Of a stretch of DNA of 64,000 nucleotides, positions 1 to 11,420 are shown piece after piece (position 1 is the stretch's first letter; the number at the start of each line of letters is the position of its first letter). Made by a program: the position numbers and the translations under genes. The stretch is from the NCBI GenBank assembly GCA_008704415.1, contig VXIS01000058.1, positions 124,001-188,000 on the forward strand. The letters run 5' to 3'. Origin of the DNA: Sphaerosporella brunnea (Eukaryota; Ascomycota; Pezizomycetes; Pezizales; Pyronemataceae). The notes beneath the pieces were generated by a model, which searched no databases, had not been told where the DNA came from, and saw nothing but the letters and a program-made list of their open reading frames with translations.

Positions 1-1327
1 TGGCTGTTTATAATTGTAGACAGCCGGGCCGGCTTTACAGATGACTCGACCTAAAATACCCGGTCGTTACTCAGTACCCGCGTTGAAATAACCAGCGAAG
101 GGCACCAGCAGGCAATAATTAAAATATCAATGAACAGAATCCTCCCCTGACTGCGGACATCGGGAAAGCATGTTTCTTTCCTCAATCACTTTGACTCAGA
201 GAAGGCAGCCTTACAACATTCATATCAGCTGACATTCGCAGAATGGTACTGGTGGCTCGCAAATACTAGTGAGAGAATGGGTTAGGCTTTGTGTTCATGA
301 CCCAGCCCAGCCGGACCGAAGGTTTTACAGCCAAAAAGCCCGTGACCGCGAGGGGCCGGCTATTGAGATCACTGCCCACGAGTGAGCGCTTGTGGAGCTG
401 GCTTTCTACCGGGCCCTAATTCCTTAGTATGCAGGCTTAGAAGCTCTGAAGCTAGCTGCGAGTAAGCAATAGTGTGAAAGGTATTTCTCCGGTGAACAAA
501 CGTTCGGACACCAGGTTATCCAGGAGCCCAGAAGCTCGCACGCAGAATGGAGTGCGATTCCTGCACGTGTACCCATCCAGTACAACCAATGGCTTAGGGA
601 GGTATTTGAAGCAGTGCTCGGCTCTGGGCAAACCCTACATATCTACAAGAATGCTCACATAATCCTCTACAAAGGCTATTATTCCTTCATGGCGGAAATT
701 ACCGAGGAAGCAGGGACCGACAGGGTACATGGCCAACTTGTATCGAATATATCGTAACTATATAATGGGCAAGTGATATGCTACTCGGATTTTGCCTGAC
801 TGGTGCGAATGGATTATCGCCCTAGATTGCGTGGCAGTTAGACTGAGAGCTTATTTCCCCGGATCTCGGCATCAATTAGTCAGGTACCATCCTGGTCTAG
901 GATTAATGTTCGACACTGTTATTAACATACCTCTTCTGGACAAGTTAAAATACAATGGAGATTGACTTGCCTTAGTTTCTTCATGATCCTCCCTGCTTCC
1001 AGAGAGCGATGCTTAAATGCACGCTTCTCCCTGCTAGGGCGTTCGCTGGCCCTAACCCCAAGTGCTGTGCATCTAATTGGCTGCACTTAACCTCACTGAT
1101 GATCATGGCTCTAAACCATGGAAGCCACACGACACGTTGATGATGAGTTCACCGACGAGACAAGCGAAAACGAGTGTAGAAGTGCAAGGCCAATGCATTT
1201 TAAAAGAAATAGCTATGTATACAAAAGAAATTCTAAAGAAAAGAAAGCCAGTGCTGTTACGTCACCGGCTTGAATTTTGTCTCACCGCATCAACAGTTGA
1301 GACTAATTCACGGGCGCCTTCAGTCCT
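1..1327. other. gene-poor left edge
   Basis: I see no gene I can name here. The first 40 bases contain GACAGCCGGGCCGGCT, which also occurs inside the hAT MITE at 60.2 kb, so the window may begin inside a related element. On the + strand, positions 473-757 form a 94-codon frame that opens after a stop and ends in TAA. It has no good ATG and no motif I recognise, and may be an exon or relic. Confidence 0.4.
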
Positions 1328-2515
1328 CTAGCACCAGGCATTACCAGCCCAGCCACAGCTAGTCCAATAGTTGTTTCCACAGGTGTTACCGTTCCATCCC
1401 AAAAGTCGGTTGGCAAGGTCGGACACGTAAGAGTCAGTGGCTCCCTTGGGATCAGACAAGTCGGCGAAGTTGATCGAGCCCGAATTGTAGCCTGATCTTG
1501 GTCAGCTTCTATTCTCCACATTACTGGGATTGGGGGTTTTGTAACCAACCTCTTGCCGCCTGGTAAGGGTTTCCTTGGGTGGGTCCAGCATACGAGGTCT
1601 CGGAGTTCTGGCTGATCCACTGGACATAGCCAGGGCCTTGAGAGGTACCCTGAGTTCCGTCACGGACCATCTGCAGGATCGAGGCGGCCATATTGTTAGG
1701 GTCATAGGAAACAGAGCCGGCGTATGCCTGCATCAAGCCACAGTTCTGAACACCGTTGTTGGTGCATCCGACACGAACATTGCCAGAAGACTAGAAAGGA
1801 GTACATGTTAGCATCCTGCGGTAACACTGCACTAAAGGAAATAAAAGCGAGGAGCTCACCTCTTGCATGATGACGGCCAAGATGAGACGGGCGTCAACCT
1901 TCGCTTCCTGCGAGACTTGGACAATGGCGTTGTAAATAGCACCTGAAAATAGTTGTAAGCAAAAGTCTCAAGAATAGTTTAGGTTGGTTGAATACCTTGT
2001 TCTGGGCCGGAATCGTAGTTCACCATGGTGTGGAACTGGTTCAAGTCGAACATAGTATAGAAGTTCATCCAGCTGTTAAAGGACGGGAAGTTCTCCTTGA
2101 TACCGCGGAAGCAGTAGTAGTAGTTGGGGTCCTGGTAACCCGAGCCACCAACGGTGAAGTCGCCATTGTACCAGGCGAGCCCGTCTCCGGTGACGACAGA
2201 CCCAATTCCATCTTGAGCACTCAGAGCAATATTATTGTGAAATCTAGAGCTGTTCAAGGCCGGAGGGTTGGATAGAAGAAGTTGATGGGCACCTTGGCCT
2301 GGGCGGGCTCCTGTCGTAGTGTTCAGATGGTCCGGGTTTGATGGGAAAGTGGGAGGTTTCGGGGCAGCGCTGGCTGTGGGAGCAGGAGCACCGGCAACAA
2401 GTGCCAAGAGAGGTGCAGCCGCAAGAATCTGTATACAAAGGTCAGCCAGCTAATATTGTCATAGCCAGCGAAGTCTGCTCTCTATGGTGTTTTTGCATAC
2501 CAATTTGGCCAACAT
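1328..2515 (-). CDS. secreted lysozyme-like / SLT (GH23-type) glycosidase
   Basis: Predicted secreted muramidase-like enzyme expected to cut peptidoglycan-type glycans. Five exons (2515-2501, 2428-1996, 1942-1860, 1790-1550, 1491-1328), all with GT-AG introns, give 311 residues. The start is the ATG at 2515. Exon 1 encodes only MLAKL, and joining it to exon 2 makes a hydrophobic signal peptide ending near Ala-rich residues 20-28. The lysozyme-like fold is shown by a QESSGN motif with Glu177 as the likely catalytic acid, followed by GLMQ at about 195-198, which is the classic ES-G...GLMQ signature of transglycosylase SLT/goose-type lysozymes. Cys pairs around 186/194 and near the C-terminus suggest disulphides in a secreted protein. 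A Pro/Thr linker follows the signal peptide. Family assignment is from motifs; substrate and activity are inferred. Confidence 0.85.
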
Positions 2516-5500
2516 CTTGAAAAGCTGTAAGGAAGGTCTCAGGGCTAAAAGTTGAGCAGGAGAGAGCGTCTATGCGAAGAGACTGTTGGTAGTGCTGCTT
2601 GAGGCTTGAGCTGAGGAACAAAACACAGGCGGATGGCATTAGATTTTATATTCCTCCTCTCTAGCATCTAGCATGGCTGGAGCGGCTGGATGGCCATGGT
2701 ATTTCGCCATTTTGCCTTGTTGCCTAACGCTTCAGCGAAAGCGAGATTGCCTACAGGTGCTTGTGGCCATGAGACTCCTAATTGGGAGTGTCATCAGAAA
2801 ATTACTCATGATGGCGGTACTAATCATGATGGCCGCGTGAGAAAGGCTTCCGATATCCGGACTTTTCAAGCGTATACGTAGTGAATAATCACAAATCTTT
2901 GGCTTTGTAGAAGCTTATGTATATTACCGAATATTTGAACAAACGGATCCCAAAAAGGGAGGTCGGACGTCGACCTGGAGTATACGATTTCCAACTCAAG
3001 CGCGTATCATGGCTAGTCATAGTTTGTTAAACTGAACAGATACTATAGTAGTTTCCCAAAAGTGCTGCTGCCTGAAGGGTACGCTTGTCTGGCCAGAGTA
3101 CTGCAAAGTTTCCCTCTTTTTGCAATATGTACAAACCGCGAAACCGAATTCAGGCCTTCAAACTTTCATCATTGGTTGTTTGTGTGCGGAATTCACCTCG
3201 TCACCTTTATGGGGGTCTGGGAACATGTGCATATTCGGCGTCGCAGCTGGTGTAGATGGAGCAAACGGCTCCACCCTCTGTTCCTCCTGGATAATTCACC
3301 CGCAGTAGGCATATATCCAGGGCGGCCGCTACACAATAGCCTTGCAAGCTGGGGAATCCCAAATCTGGAAACTAGAAGTTGATTTTCAGATCGATTTTGA
3401 AACATATAAAGCGTCAGATTTATCCATGGGAAGGGATCAAATCTCCCACGATGCCGGCCTTGAGTACCTGCTCTCTGTGGCCCGGGTGTTCGGCTAAGCA
3501 TTTTGAACGTAAACTGTTATCTAATTATCCGATGCCTCTCCCGCGCGCGGGAATGCACCGAAGACTATTTATGCGCGCATGCCTTATCAGCGCTATCAAA
3601 CATGCACTCTAGTGTTGGGCATTCAGTCTTTGTGTCGAGCTTCCTACTGAAGCCATCTCCCCGAACACAAGTTACACAAGGGTCCACCCACTTACGGCAG
3701 CCTAGAACGTGCTTTTTTGTTTGGATAGAAAGTCTAGATTGAGAGTGGATGGCAATAATAACTAAGCCCTCTGGCTGCCATCGCCGGTAAGTTCAAGATC
3801 GGAAGATCCACCTTGGTGGGCTAACCGCCATGGGGACGTAAAAAGAAAACAATGCCGCTTGTTGAGGCCCTCAGGGTCTGCGGCGTTCACGTGCTTAGAG
3901 GGAACAAATCTAGTTAGATTAATTGGTGCCTTGTCCAGGTGTGACTGTCAAGACGCCACCGGAGAATTTCCTGAGACAGCTTCCGATGTTATATGTTTTC
4001 GCCTGAAATTACGATTACCGATATCTATGATTTCGTTGAGCAACATCTGCAGTTACTGATTACTAGCCAATCCGATGACGGCGGTAAATAATTTAGACTT
4101 CGCATTCGCATTTTGAAGATGGCCGGCTAGATGCAATATCCCTTGATTTGACCGAAGACTAATCACCACGCGATATATCGCGGAACGGGCCCGAAGTAGG
4201 GCACTAGGCAGCACTTTTTTTCCGGCACCACGGCCTGCAATTTACAAAACAAGCGCCTACCCTTGCAAGATTACTAGAGGCCCGGTAGAGGTTACATACC
4301 TAGCTCAGGCACGGTCGCAGTAGGAACTGCAAACAATCAACTATTAAAGTACGTACCACATCCAGTATACATAATACATCAGTTATCGACATGCCTGATT
4401 ATGATTATTGCAAGTGCCTAGTTATTACGGGGTAGGACCGCAAGGATACCTGGTCTGGAAGATCGGCAAGCCTACAGGGTTGCCGAAGAGTAGTGATCTG
4501 GATCCTTCATCTGGTACCTGCCTAAACTACCTAGCGAAGTGTTAGGTAGCAAACCCGGTGGTGGCATTGTCGCTACCATCACCGAGTATTTCTGCCACTC
4601 CCCCGCACCTCATCCGGATCAGCAGGTTTCCTATAAAACTCGGCAGCATGTGCAAACTTCGAAGCATAAGTTCTTTTCCAACTTGCTGGCTATATGCATA
4701 GAGCTCAGGCTGCGGAACGGGCCATAAGCGCTAGCGGCTTCGACGGCTCCTACAGTTCTTGTACCTGAATGCTAAGGCAGAATTTATCTAGAGTAATCAA
4801 GTCTAAAGGGTTTGGGGAACCCGCTTGAACGTTGGTTTAATATCTGGCAGGCCGAAAAAGTGTTAGCGACAATGTGAGTGGGGCTGCGCATGAGCCGAGG
4901 CAAACGTTAACATGCCTGAATCCGCAGTGGATAAAAGCTTTGATGCCTCCAAGTCACTGACACGCTTGAGTATTATCTATCTCCTAACTGCCGCTGCCAA
5001 CAAGGTCAAAGAGAGCAGCAGCGGCGATTAGTTTCGGGTAAAAGGAGCTGGTGGAGTGTGAGTGGGGAATGTGGGGGCTCTGATTTGTCGAAAGACTTTT
5101 AAGCTTGGCTTTCTAACCCGTATTCAAGCCTGATTGCTGTGATACTGATTGCGGTGTCGGTGATCATCGAGGAATCTATGATGGTAACGGAAACCTGTTT
5201 CTCGACTGAGGGTCGCCTCTTATTTCCCTCGTTTTCGCTCTCTTCCAAGGCTAGAAGATAATGAAGATAGATACCAATTCCAGATTCCTTGACGGCACCG
5301 TGCCATACTGCGGCCCTGTCAAATGGTCGAAATCCTGGAGAGGCCAGGGACCTTGCATTAATCGTGGCGCAAAGATTGAACTGACTAAAGGTTTGTTCTC
5401 TCTCATGATCATCGGCTCTTACTATCACAACTGCACTTTCTCGTTGTGCATAGATATTCCTCTCAGCAAGGTGAGCGCGTAATTAACCTGAACGCCTTAG

Positions 5501-5992
5501 CTAGAGCCATGATTTTCACTCGCTGATGATGTTTCCAACTGATCAACTGATCAACTGATAGACCCTGGCCATAGGCTCATGTTCACCATCAGTTTCTAAT
5601 CAAATAAACTACCTAGAACAGCCTGCACATGACCCGAATGCCCGATACCATAGCCCCTAACTGCCGGGAATCCTAACTACACTACTACACTCCTAGCTGC
5701 GAGAGCCATACAATATGCCCACCTGCTATCGGGTTGACCTCATTGGCAGAAAAAACCAAGCCCGGTTAGATGCTGCAAACCTCGAGTGAACTCAGGAACG
5801 ACCGTCGGCAACCATTATCAAGGCCACAGTTTCCGAAGGTTTCGCGCAACACAATTTTCCCCTTGGCAATTGGTATGGGAACAATTTCCGCTGGCTTCAT
5901 AGAATACTTAACCTGTGTAGAACGGCTGTGAGTGGCTCGCGGCGATGGCTATCCTCGTAGAGTCATGGCTTGGTCTCATGTGAAATTCACGG
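2516..5992. other. long gene-poor spacer
   Basis: About 3.5 kb with only short, mutually overlapping ORFs (up to 109 codons, for example 5099-5428 minus and 5261-5482 plus). None shows a domain or plausible splice structure. A short tandem array of GATCAACT (three copies) lies near 5540. The 5' part presumably holds the promoter of the lysozyme-like gene. I see no clear transposon end. Confidence 0.4.
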
Positions 5993-6212
5993 GTTTACAG
6001 CCATAACACTCATGATTACTTTTCACCAAACGGATTTAGTCCAAAAGTGTTCGCTGGCTGGGAAAGCAGGAAAACACCTGAAAGTTGATCCCAAAGAGTC
6101 CGAAGGAGGGAGAGCGAAAAAGGGGATACGCTAAGGGCTGGAAGGCGGTTTTGAGAGCATTGCGAAAGGCAAATTTGTATCGGGCTCCATACAAAACGTG
6201 AGGTGACTCTCA
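5993..6212. repeat. dispersed repeat R1, copy A
   Basis: About 220 bp that aligns, with many small differences, to 19427-19680. Shared landmarks in the same order are GTTTACAGC, GTCCAAAA, GCTGG..GGGAAAG, an AGTCCGAA-type block, GGAAGGCGGTTTTGAGAGC, TTTGTATSGGSYCCATACAAAA and GGTGACTC. No coding capacity is conserved. The type of element is unknown; no terminal repeats or target duplication were found. Confidence 0.55.
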
Positions 6213-6439
6213 AAAATAAACTGTGTGGTGATGGTTAAAACATCGGCACTTTAGCAATTTTGTCATTTTTTTTGTCCACTGCCGGGTCCGGCCACCGTCG
6301 CGTCACTTCACAATCGTGACCGGTCATTTCTGAGTGATTGTTTGTGCCGGAAACCGAAAGAAAAGTCGTCGTGAAAGTATGTACATACCTAGGTACATAC
6401 AGTGAAAAGGAGTGGGGAAGTGCCGGAAATGTGAGTACC

Positions 6440-6526
6440 TCCGTTATGGTGTAGTGGCTAGCATCGGCCGCTCTCATGTGAGAGCATTAATCCGGCCAGA
6501 CCGGGGTTCAATTCCCCGTAACGGAA
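6440..6526 (+). tRNA. tRNA-Glu (anticodon CTC) with a 15-nt intron
   Basis: Reads glutamate GAG codons. The acceptor stem TCCGTTA (6440-6446) pairs with TAACGGA (6519-6525). The D arm contains GTGTAGTGGCTAGC. The anticodon stem GGCCG (6466-6470) pairs with CGGCC (6493-6497), and the T stem is CGGGG/CCCCG with loop TTCAATT. The anticodon CTC is at 6473-6475. The loop is 7 nt only if an intron at 6477-6491 is removed, directly 3' of A37, the canonical position. The mature length is then about 72 nt, as expected for tRNA-Glu. A T-run follows at 6534. Confidence 0.93.
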
Positions 6527-6533
6527 GACGATC

Positions 6534-6539
6534 TTTTTT
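6534..6539 (+). terminator. RNA polymerase III T-run terminator
   Basis: Six consecutive T residues begin 8 bases after the tRNA-Glu discriminator base, in the position and of the length of a Pol III terminator. Confidence 0.75.
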
Positions 6540-6701
6540 GTTTTGCTTTGGCAGCCTAGAAAACTCTTGCTGGGCAAGGTCCTTTCAGGAATGGTATCCT
6601 AAATCTGCTTTTTTTTTTTATCTACAGTCGGTGACGAGATGCGCCCGGTTACCGATGCCTTACAACGAGAAAACAACCAACGCCAGAACACAAGAACGCC
6701 G

Positions 6702-6721
6702 AAAAAAAAAAAAAAAAAAAA
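6702..6721. repeat. poly(A) tract, 20 nt
   Basis: Uninterrupted A homopolymer 176 nt downstream of the tRNA-Glu gene and just beyond the 3' end of the Tc1/mariner relic. It could be a simple-sequence expansion or the tail of an old retroposed sequence. Confidence 0.7.
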
Positions 6722-6758
6722 CACCCAGCGACGTGATGGAGGGTTTCTTTACAAGCGC

Positions 6759-7833
6759 TCAATACTTTGTAGGCCCTCCCTTCGCCTCCAATACGGCTTT
6801 TACCCGGTTAGCCATACTATCTATGATACCGTCCACGTTGTCCCAATCAAGCTCCTCCCACGACCGCTGTGCTAGCTCTATGAACTCCTCAGTGTGGGCG
6901 CGAGTAGAGGGGTTGGTCATCTTCGAATCCATCTTGGCGTCAAGGAACGGCCAGACATTCTCGATAGGGTTGAGGTTAGGGGAGCTTGGAGGCCACTCAA
7001 GGCGAGTGAGACCGTGTGCCTCACGAACCTGCTGGGTCTGCTTGGACGTATGTATCCTGGCACCATCCTCAATAGTTGGATGGTCCTCAGGACCACCAGG
7101 AAGACTGTAGATGAATGGCACCAGGTATGGTTCGACGGATTCCTCAATATATTGTTTCGAATCCACACCCAAACTGTCCCACTTGTGTTTTCGCTCCTTC
7201 GGAGTTCTTTTGCGGAAGATAACTAAAGGAGTGTGGGCTCCAAAGGTGATGGCGGCAACTGCGAGTACAGAGAAGCGTCCAGAGGTGAAGGTTGACTGGA
7301 GATAGCGAGGCTGGAATGCCCTTGCTATGCCGGGTGGACGTCGGACTCATCGTGTACGGCGAACACGACCCGAACTCACAAGCTTCTCACCGCAGCACAC
7401 CACTTTCCGCAACTGTTAGACCTCCCACCCCTTGCGCTTGGTACCGCTTCCTCATCGTCTTCGCATCCAGCCAGGTCTTTCTCCTGGCACGGCGGCAGTA
7501 CCAGCGCTCGTTGCGTAGTTACCGTCCCAGCACCCGGGGTATAACTGGGGATTGGACCTGCTCTGCAACGTCGGCCAAAATCGCAGACGAATTTTGCATA
7601 ACAACTCTCTTGGCGTGTCGTAGATCTTTTTTTGGCGGTCCGGTTCGCAGGTCTTGTTTGATCTTGCGCTTGGTGTTCCACTGCTGGTAGATCCTCTACG
7701 CCTGTGATCGGGACGCCCAAGTTTCCTTCTCAATTTGGGCGAAACTCTTGCCCACTTTTCTTTTAGAAACTACATCAATTCTCTCGTCGAGTGTCGCTTC
7801 TCTTCGCTTTCCTGTCGTTTTATCGATCTGCAT
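6759..7833 (-). pseudogene. Tc1/mariner-type transposase, frameshifted
   Basis: Relic of a DDE transposase of about 358 codons. It starts at the ATG at 7833 with an HTH-like N-terminus (TGKRREATLDERIDVV) and ends at 6759. The C-terminal part (6759-7172) is the most intact. EDGARIHTS carries the second catalytic Asp, and WPPSSPNLNPIENVW is the Tc1 signature with the final acidic residue in IENVW. The consensus SPDLNP Asp is Asn here. The middle region is split among frames and contains in-frame stops, for example near 7140-7350 and 7450-7730, so no functional protein is expected. I could not identify convincing terminal inverted repeats or a TA duplication. Confidence 0.85.
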
Positions 7834-8994
7834 GGTTGTTGTTGAGAAACGAGAGAGAATTCTGTAACCGGTCGGCACCTGGCCATCTCGTCACCCAAGT
7901 TCCCCAACTGTATATGCTAGGTACATCATACAAGCGCGCGCTTGGGTAGGTCGGTGGTTGATCTTCTCAAACTCCTCTGGAATTGTGCTGGCAGTTGAAA
8001 CTGGCCGCGCCTTGATGTCTCCTCCGTGGTGTGGCTCCATGAAAAGCAACACTCGCCATGGGAAACCAAGTGTACTTGTGCTCCAAGCGGGTTTAATGGA
8101 AAAACTGTCTGTGATGCTGAATGTGTCCCCGCTACTTAGAGGAGTGATGTGATATCAGCGCTTCCACCAGGCGTCATTTAGGTTCAGGGGGTTCTTTTTA
8201 TTATGGGGGCGGCCGGGGTGCTTGCTTGTATCTATGTCGCCATGGAATCCGCCGATGCGTTAAAATGTCTACGTAGGATAGCGCTTGTTGAACGGGTACT
8301 GTCGTCATCTCAAAGGGCTACCCGGTGGATCTCGATATCGATACAGATAGGGGACATGAAATATTTTCCAAAAGGTTCGGCGAATTTCTGTCTACCGAGA
8401 GTCTGGACGACAGATAGTTAACTCCGATTTCATCCGAGATGAAACGACCAAAATTGCTTATGCTGCTTCCTGTTGTGGTTTCTGCAGTTGGGCGGCACAG
8501 CGGGTTTACTGACTCATTTTTAGTGGCTGTGCGCTTCTTCAGAACGCCGATCCTTCCTCCTTCAACATCATCAGACGAAAAGCAAGCACACACAGAGTGG
8601 AGTAGCTAACTGGATCTGGAGCGCTTCACGAAAACTCGCGCAACCTGTCTGCCTGGTGTTTTGAGCGAAAAAAAGTCACGATGGCAACACAGGAGGTGCT
8701 TGCTGGAATGTACTGTACATCGCATTGCGTTGCAGGAAGGTTTTATGGCGGTGCCTGTACTATAGGTACTCCACAACATGGTAGCGCTGCGCCACCCATC
8801 GAGAACTGATAAAAGTCCAACCCTCGAGGATACTGGGAGTCTCCAGCCCCAGAAATCTACAGAGACTCCAGACGATTAACCGACCAAGTACATACATAAC
8901 TTCAATATCACAAAAGGCGGCCGGTCACAAACCGTCACTGTAAAACCACACCGCCTTCAAAGCAACGGAATCCGTGCTGACATCCCATAGCAAC
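7834..8994. other. spacer without recognisable gene
   Basis: Short ORFs on both strands (for example 8318-8593 minus, 91 codons) have no recognisable domain or start context. The region separates the Tc1 relic from the small ORF at 8995. Confidence 0.35.
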
Positions 8995-9411
8995 ATGTGC
9001 ACACAAACCTACATTGTACATACCTGCAGCTGCAAAAAGCACCACGAGTTCACGCAATGCCGCCGGCGGCTGGGCACAATCGTCAAATGCAAGCCAGTGC
9101 GCGAGCGAAAAAGCCACGATTCGGCGAATTACTGTGTGAAACATCTGATCGCATCGGACATGTTGGCGGAAGGCGATGTTTTCAATTTGCCAGAGAATCT
9201 CTTGCGCAATCAGCAGGTGGTATGGTATTCGAGGATGCTTATGCAGTTGGTGCAAGACTTTTTGTCGTCTCTACTTTGGTTAGCGGTGTCGGTGCAGCAG
9301 TGGACGGCAGGGATTCATCCTTTTCCGGGTCATCCACAGTTGGATGCATTGAGGGGAAGTCATTTGTTGATTGCGGGGTTTGTTTTGGGTGTGTTTTTTT
9401 GGTTTTTTTGA
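8995..9411 (+). CDS. hypothetical small protein, Cys/His-containing N-terminus
   Basis: Single-exon ORF of 138 codons from the ATG at 8995. The N-terminus has Cys residues at 2, 11 and 13 (MCTQTYIVHTCSCKK) with further Cys at about 22 and 32, in a basic context recalling short fungal proteins with CxC motifs. The middle is amphipathic, and the last 20 residues are hydrophobic (LLIAGFVLGVFFWFF), possibly a membrane anchor. An overlapping frame (8997-9446) is open as well, so the ORF may be fortuitous. No function is assigned. Confidence 0.3.
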   Translation: MCTQTYIVHTCSCKKHHEFTQCRRRLGTIVKCKPVRERKSHDSANYCVKHLIASDMLAEGDVFNLPENLLRNQQVVWYSRMLMQLVQDFLSSLLWLAVSVQQWTAGIHPFPGHPQLDALRGSHLLIAGFVLGVFFWFF

Positions 9412-9995
9412 ATCTTAATCCTGTTCATCCAAAAGTTGGTGATTAATTCTCTAGAGTACGCTGATTGAAACTGAAAACTGCAAGCATTGTGGATAGTGCT
9501 CCTGTGCGCCCACAATTCACGGACTTCAAACTACACCGCTTTAGTCTGGGCCACATCAAGATTGTCTGCTTGTAACAGCCAGCAGGGAACACAGCAAGGC
9601 AGGAGCTAGGAGGCTCTTGTCAATAACCGAGTGATATCGCGTGAGCGACTGTACATCAGACTACGAACTATGCGTTGATACATAAGCTTGTCTGCAGGAT
9701 TGGCAGGGCTTGCATCTGATGTTCCGGTCTCAAGCTAGAGCGTTCACAGAGCGACGTTCAACAAGAGCAGTACCGAATGCTTCAGCTACTTACTAACCAC
9801 ACTGCGCCGAGTATTTTAAGGAAATTTGGCATAGAACGTACGAATCGTAAGTTAAAAATTCGAACCGTATGAAAGAAAGGTACATGAATCGTAAAAAGCT
9901 GCCTCAACTCCCCAAGAAGGTCGCTATCCCGGGTTTAACGTGACAGCCTCTACCGTTCACCATCTTTTCTGTTTTAGAGATGCCATTCATTAAGT
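9412..9995. other. intergenic spacer
   Basis: Contains no supported gene. It includes the 3' flank of the ATP-grasp gene on the minus strand. Confidence 0.4.
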
Positions 9996-11420
9996 TTAAA
10001 CCGAGCCATCTTGGCTGTCCTCAAACTGCTCTCTAACTACCCCAGAGTCCCTTCTGTCCTCTGGTGTACACATCCAACACGGACCGCCGCCTTCACTGTC
10101 CTCACTTCTCCTCTTTTCTAGCTTCTCACCGATGGCAACCCCTTCGTTGCCCCTCTCTTCGCCACCCGGTCCTTTCGTCCCCAGACTCGTCTCAACCATC
10201 CAGACCAAATCCCACTGAAACATCTCCGGCAGCCCCAACTTTCTCTCTCGACAAATCTCGTAATAACTTGTCAGCAAAAACGGCTGCATCAGACTTGGCA
10301 GTAGATCGCTCTTGCTGAAAACCACATCCTTACTGCCCATTAAGCGTCCCATATGCTCCAAATAGGCCTTGACCCCGCGCTCAGACTTCTGCCACATTAG
10401 CATGCCCGGGGCAAGTTGGCGTTTTGCTCCGAGCGGTGGAACAACGGTGAACGTGGTGTATGCCGGAGCCGCTTCGGCAGAAGGCGGGGGTGCAGGAGGG
10501 CCGGAAACTAGGGCCTGCGCCAAAAGAGGGGTGCCAGAGAAGAGATGGATCCCGCTTGTGGCACGTGGATTACATTCGATAGCCACCACGGGCTGCCCCG
10601 GGACCTCGATGAAATCGAAAGCCAGCTGCGCACCAACTCCGGGCAACGCAGCGGCAATGCGGGTACAGTACTCCTCGACCGCTGGATGGGCTATGGAACG
10701 GAAATAGACGCAGCTACTCCCATCGATTGTGTCTTGCACCGGGTAAAGACAGAAAGCTTGGACTCGTCCAGCACGGATGACCATGTAGCTGCAGTACCGT
10801 TGCCCGGTAAGCCACTGCTGGGCGATGTAGTGATTTCCCTCACCCACGTCGCATGAGTCGGGGATCTTGTCACCCTGACGTAGATGGTAGACATTCCTGG
10901 CCGCTCTTCCGAATACTGGCTTAACAGCCCACTCTCCCGGTGCTTGTAGAAGCCGCTCCACGTCTGCACGGCTGCGGCAAAGGTGAGAGACAGGAGTGAG
11001 AAGGCCAACGGAGCGCAGCCATTCGGCGAACGAAAATTTGTTGTGGAGTCTTAGCAGGATTTCCCACGGCGGTGCAAAAAGCCTGTTCACGATCTCTGGC
11101 TCCCTCGACTCGGCCAGATAAAAGATCTCTTCGTGCATCGGAATGATGAGGTCTATTTTTTCTTCGCGGATGATGGAGAGGATGGACTGGATGTAACCGC
11201 CCGCATCGACCCGCGGAGCAGGGACTTGGTAGGACTTTTTCGTGGATCGCGAAAATTTGCAGACGTGATAGTGCATAGGATCGGCCACGATGACGATGGT
11301 ATGCGAGAGAAGCCGGAGTTGTCGCGCCAGATCAAGGGAGACCGGGAAACGCCCATTTGTGAGGAGAATGCGCAGCGGAGAGGGATTCGGGGAACGGCGA
11401 GAGAGGCCTAAACACGACAT
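9996..11420 (-). CDS. ATP-grasp domain ligase-like protein
   Basis: Single exon, 474 residues, ATG at 11420. Predicted ATP-dependent carboxylate-amine/thiol ligase of the ATP-grasp superfamily. The N-terminal pre-grasp Rossmann-like part begins LRILLTNGRFPVSLDLARQL. EWAVKPVFG followed by a small-residue loop corresponds to the ATP-binding Lys strand, and YIAQQWLTGQRYC resembles the second strand. AFDFIEV...VVAIECNPRATSGI is the metal-binding Glu...Asn-Pro-Arg signature. A middle linker is Pro/Ala-rich, and the C-terminal 70 residues are charged and low-complexity. The absence of introns sets it apart from most neighbours and would fit acquisition by horizontal transfer, but base composition is not obviously foreign. 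The substrate cannot be deduced. Confidence 0.85.
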   Translation of the reverse strand: MSCLGLSRRSPNPSPLRILLTNGRFPVSLDLARQLRLLSHTIVIVADPMHYHVCKFSRSTKKSYQVPAPRVDAGGYIQSILSIIREEKIDLIIPMHEEIFYLAESREPEIVNRLFAPPWEILLRLHNKFSFAEWLRSVGLLTPVSHLCRSRADVERLLQAPGEWAVKPVFGRAARNVYHLRQGDKIPDSCDVGEGNHYIAQQWLTGQRYCSYMVIRAGRVQAFCLYPVQDTIDGSSCVYFRSIAHPAVEEYCTRIAAALPGVGAQLAFDFIEVPGQPVVAIECNPRATSGIHLFSGTPLLAQALVSGPPAPPPSAEAAPAYTTFTVVPPLGAKRQLAPGMLMWQKSERGVKAYLEHMGRLMGSKDVVFSKSDLLPSLMQPFLLTSYYEICRERKLGLPEMFQWDLVWMVETSLGTKGPGGEERGNEGVAIGEKLEKRRSEDSEGGGPCWMCTPEDRRDSGVVREQFEDSQDGSV

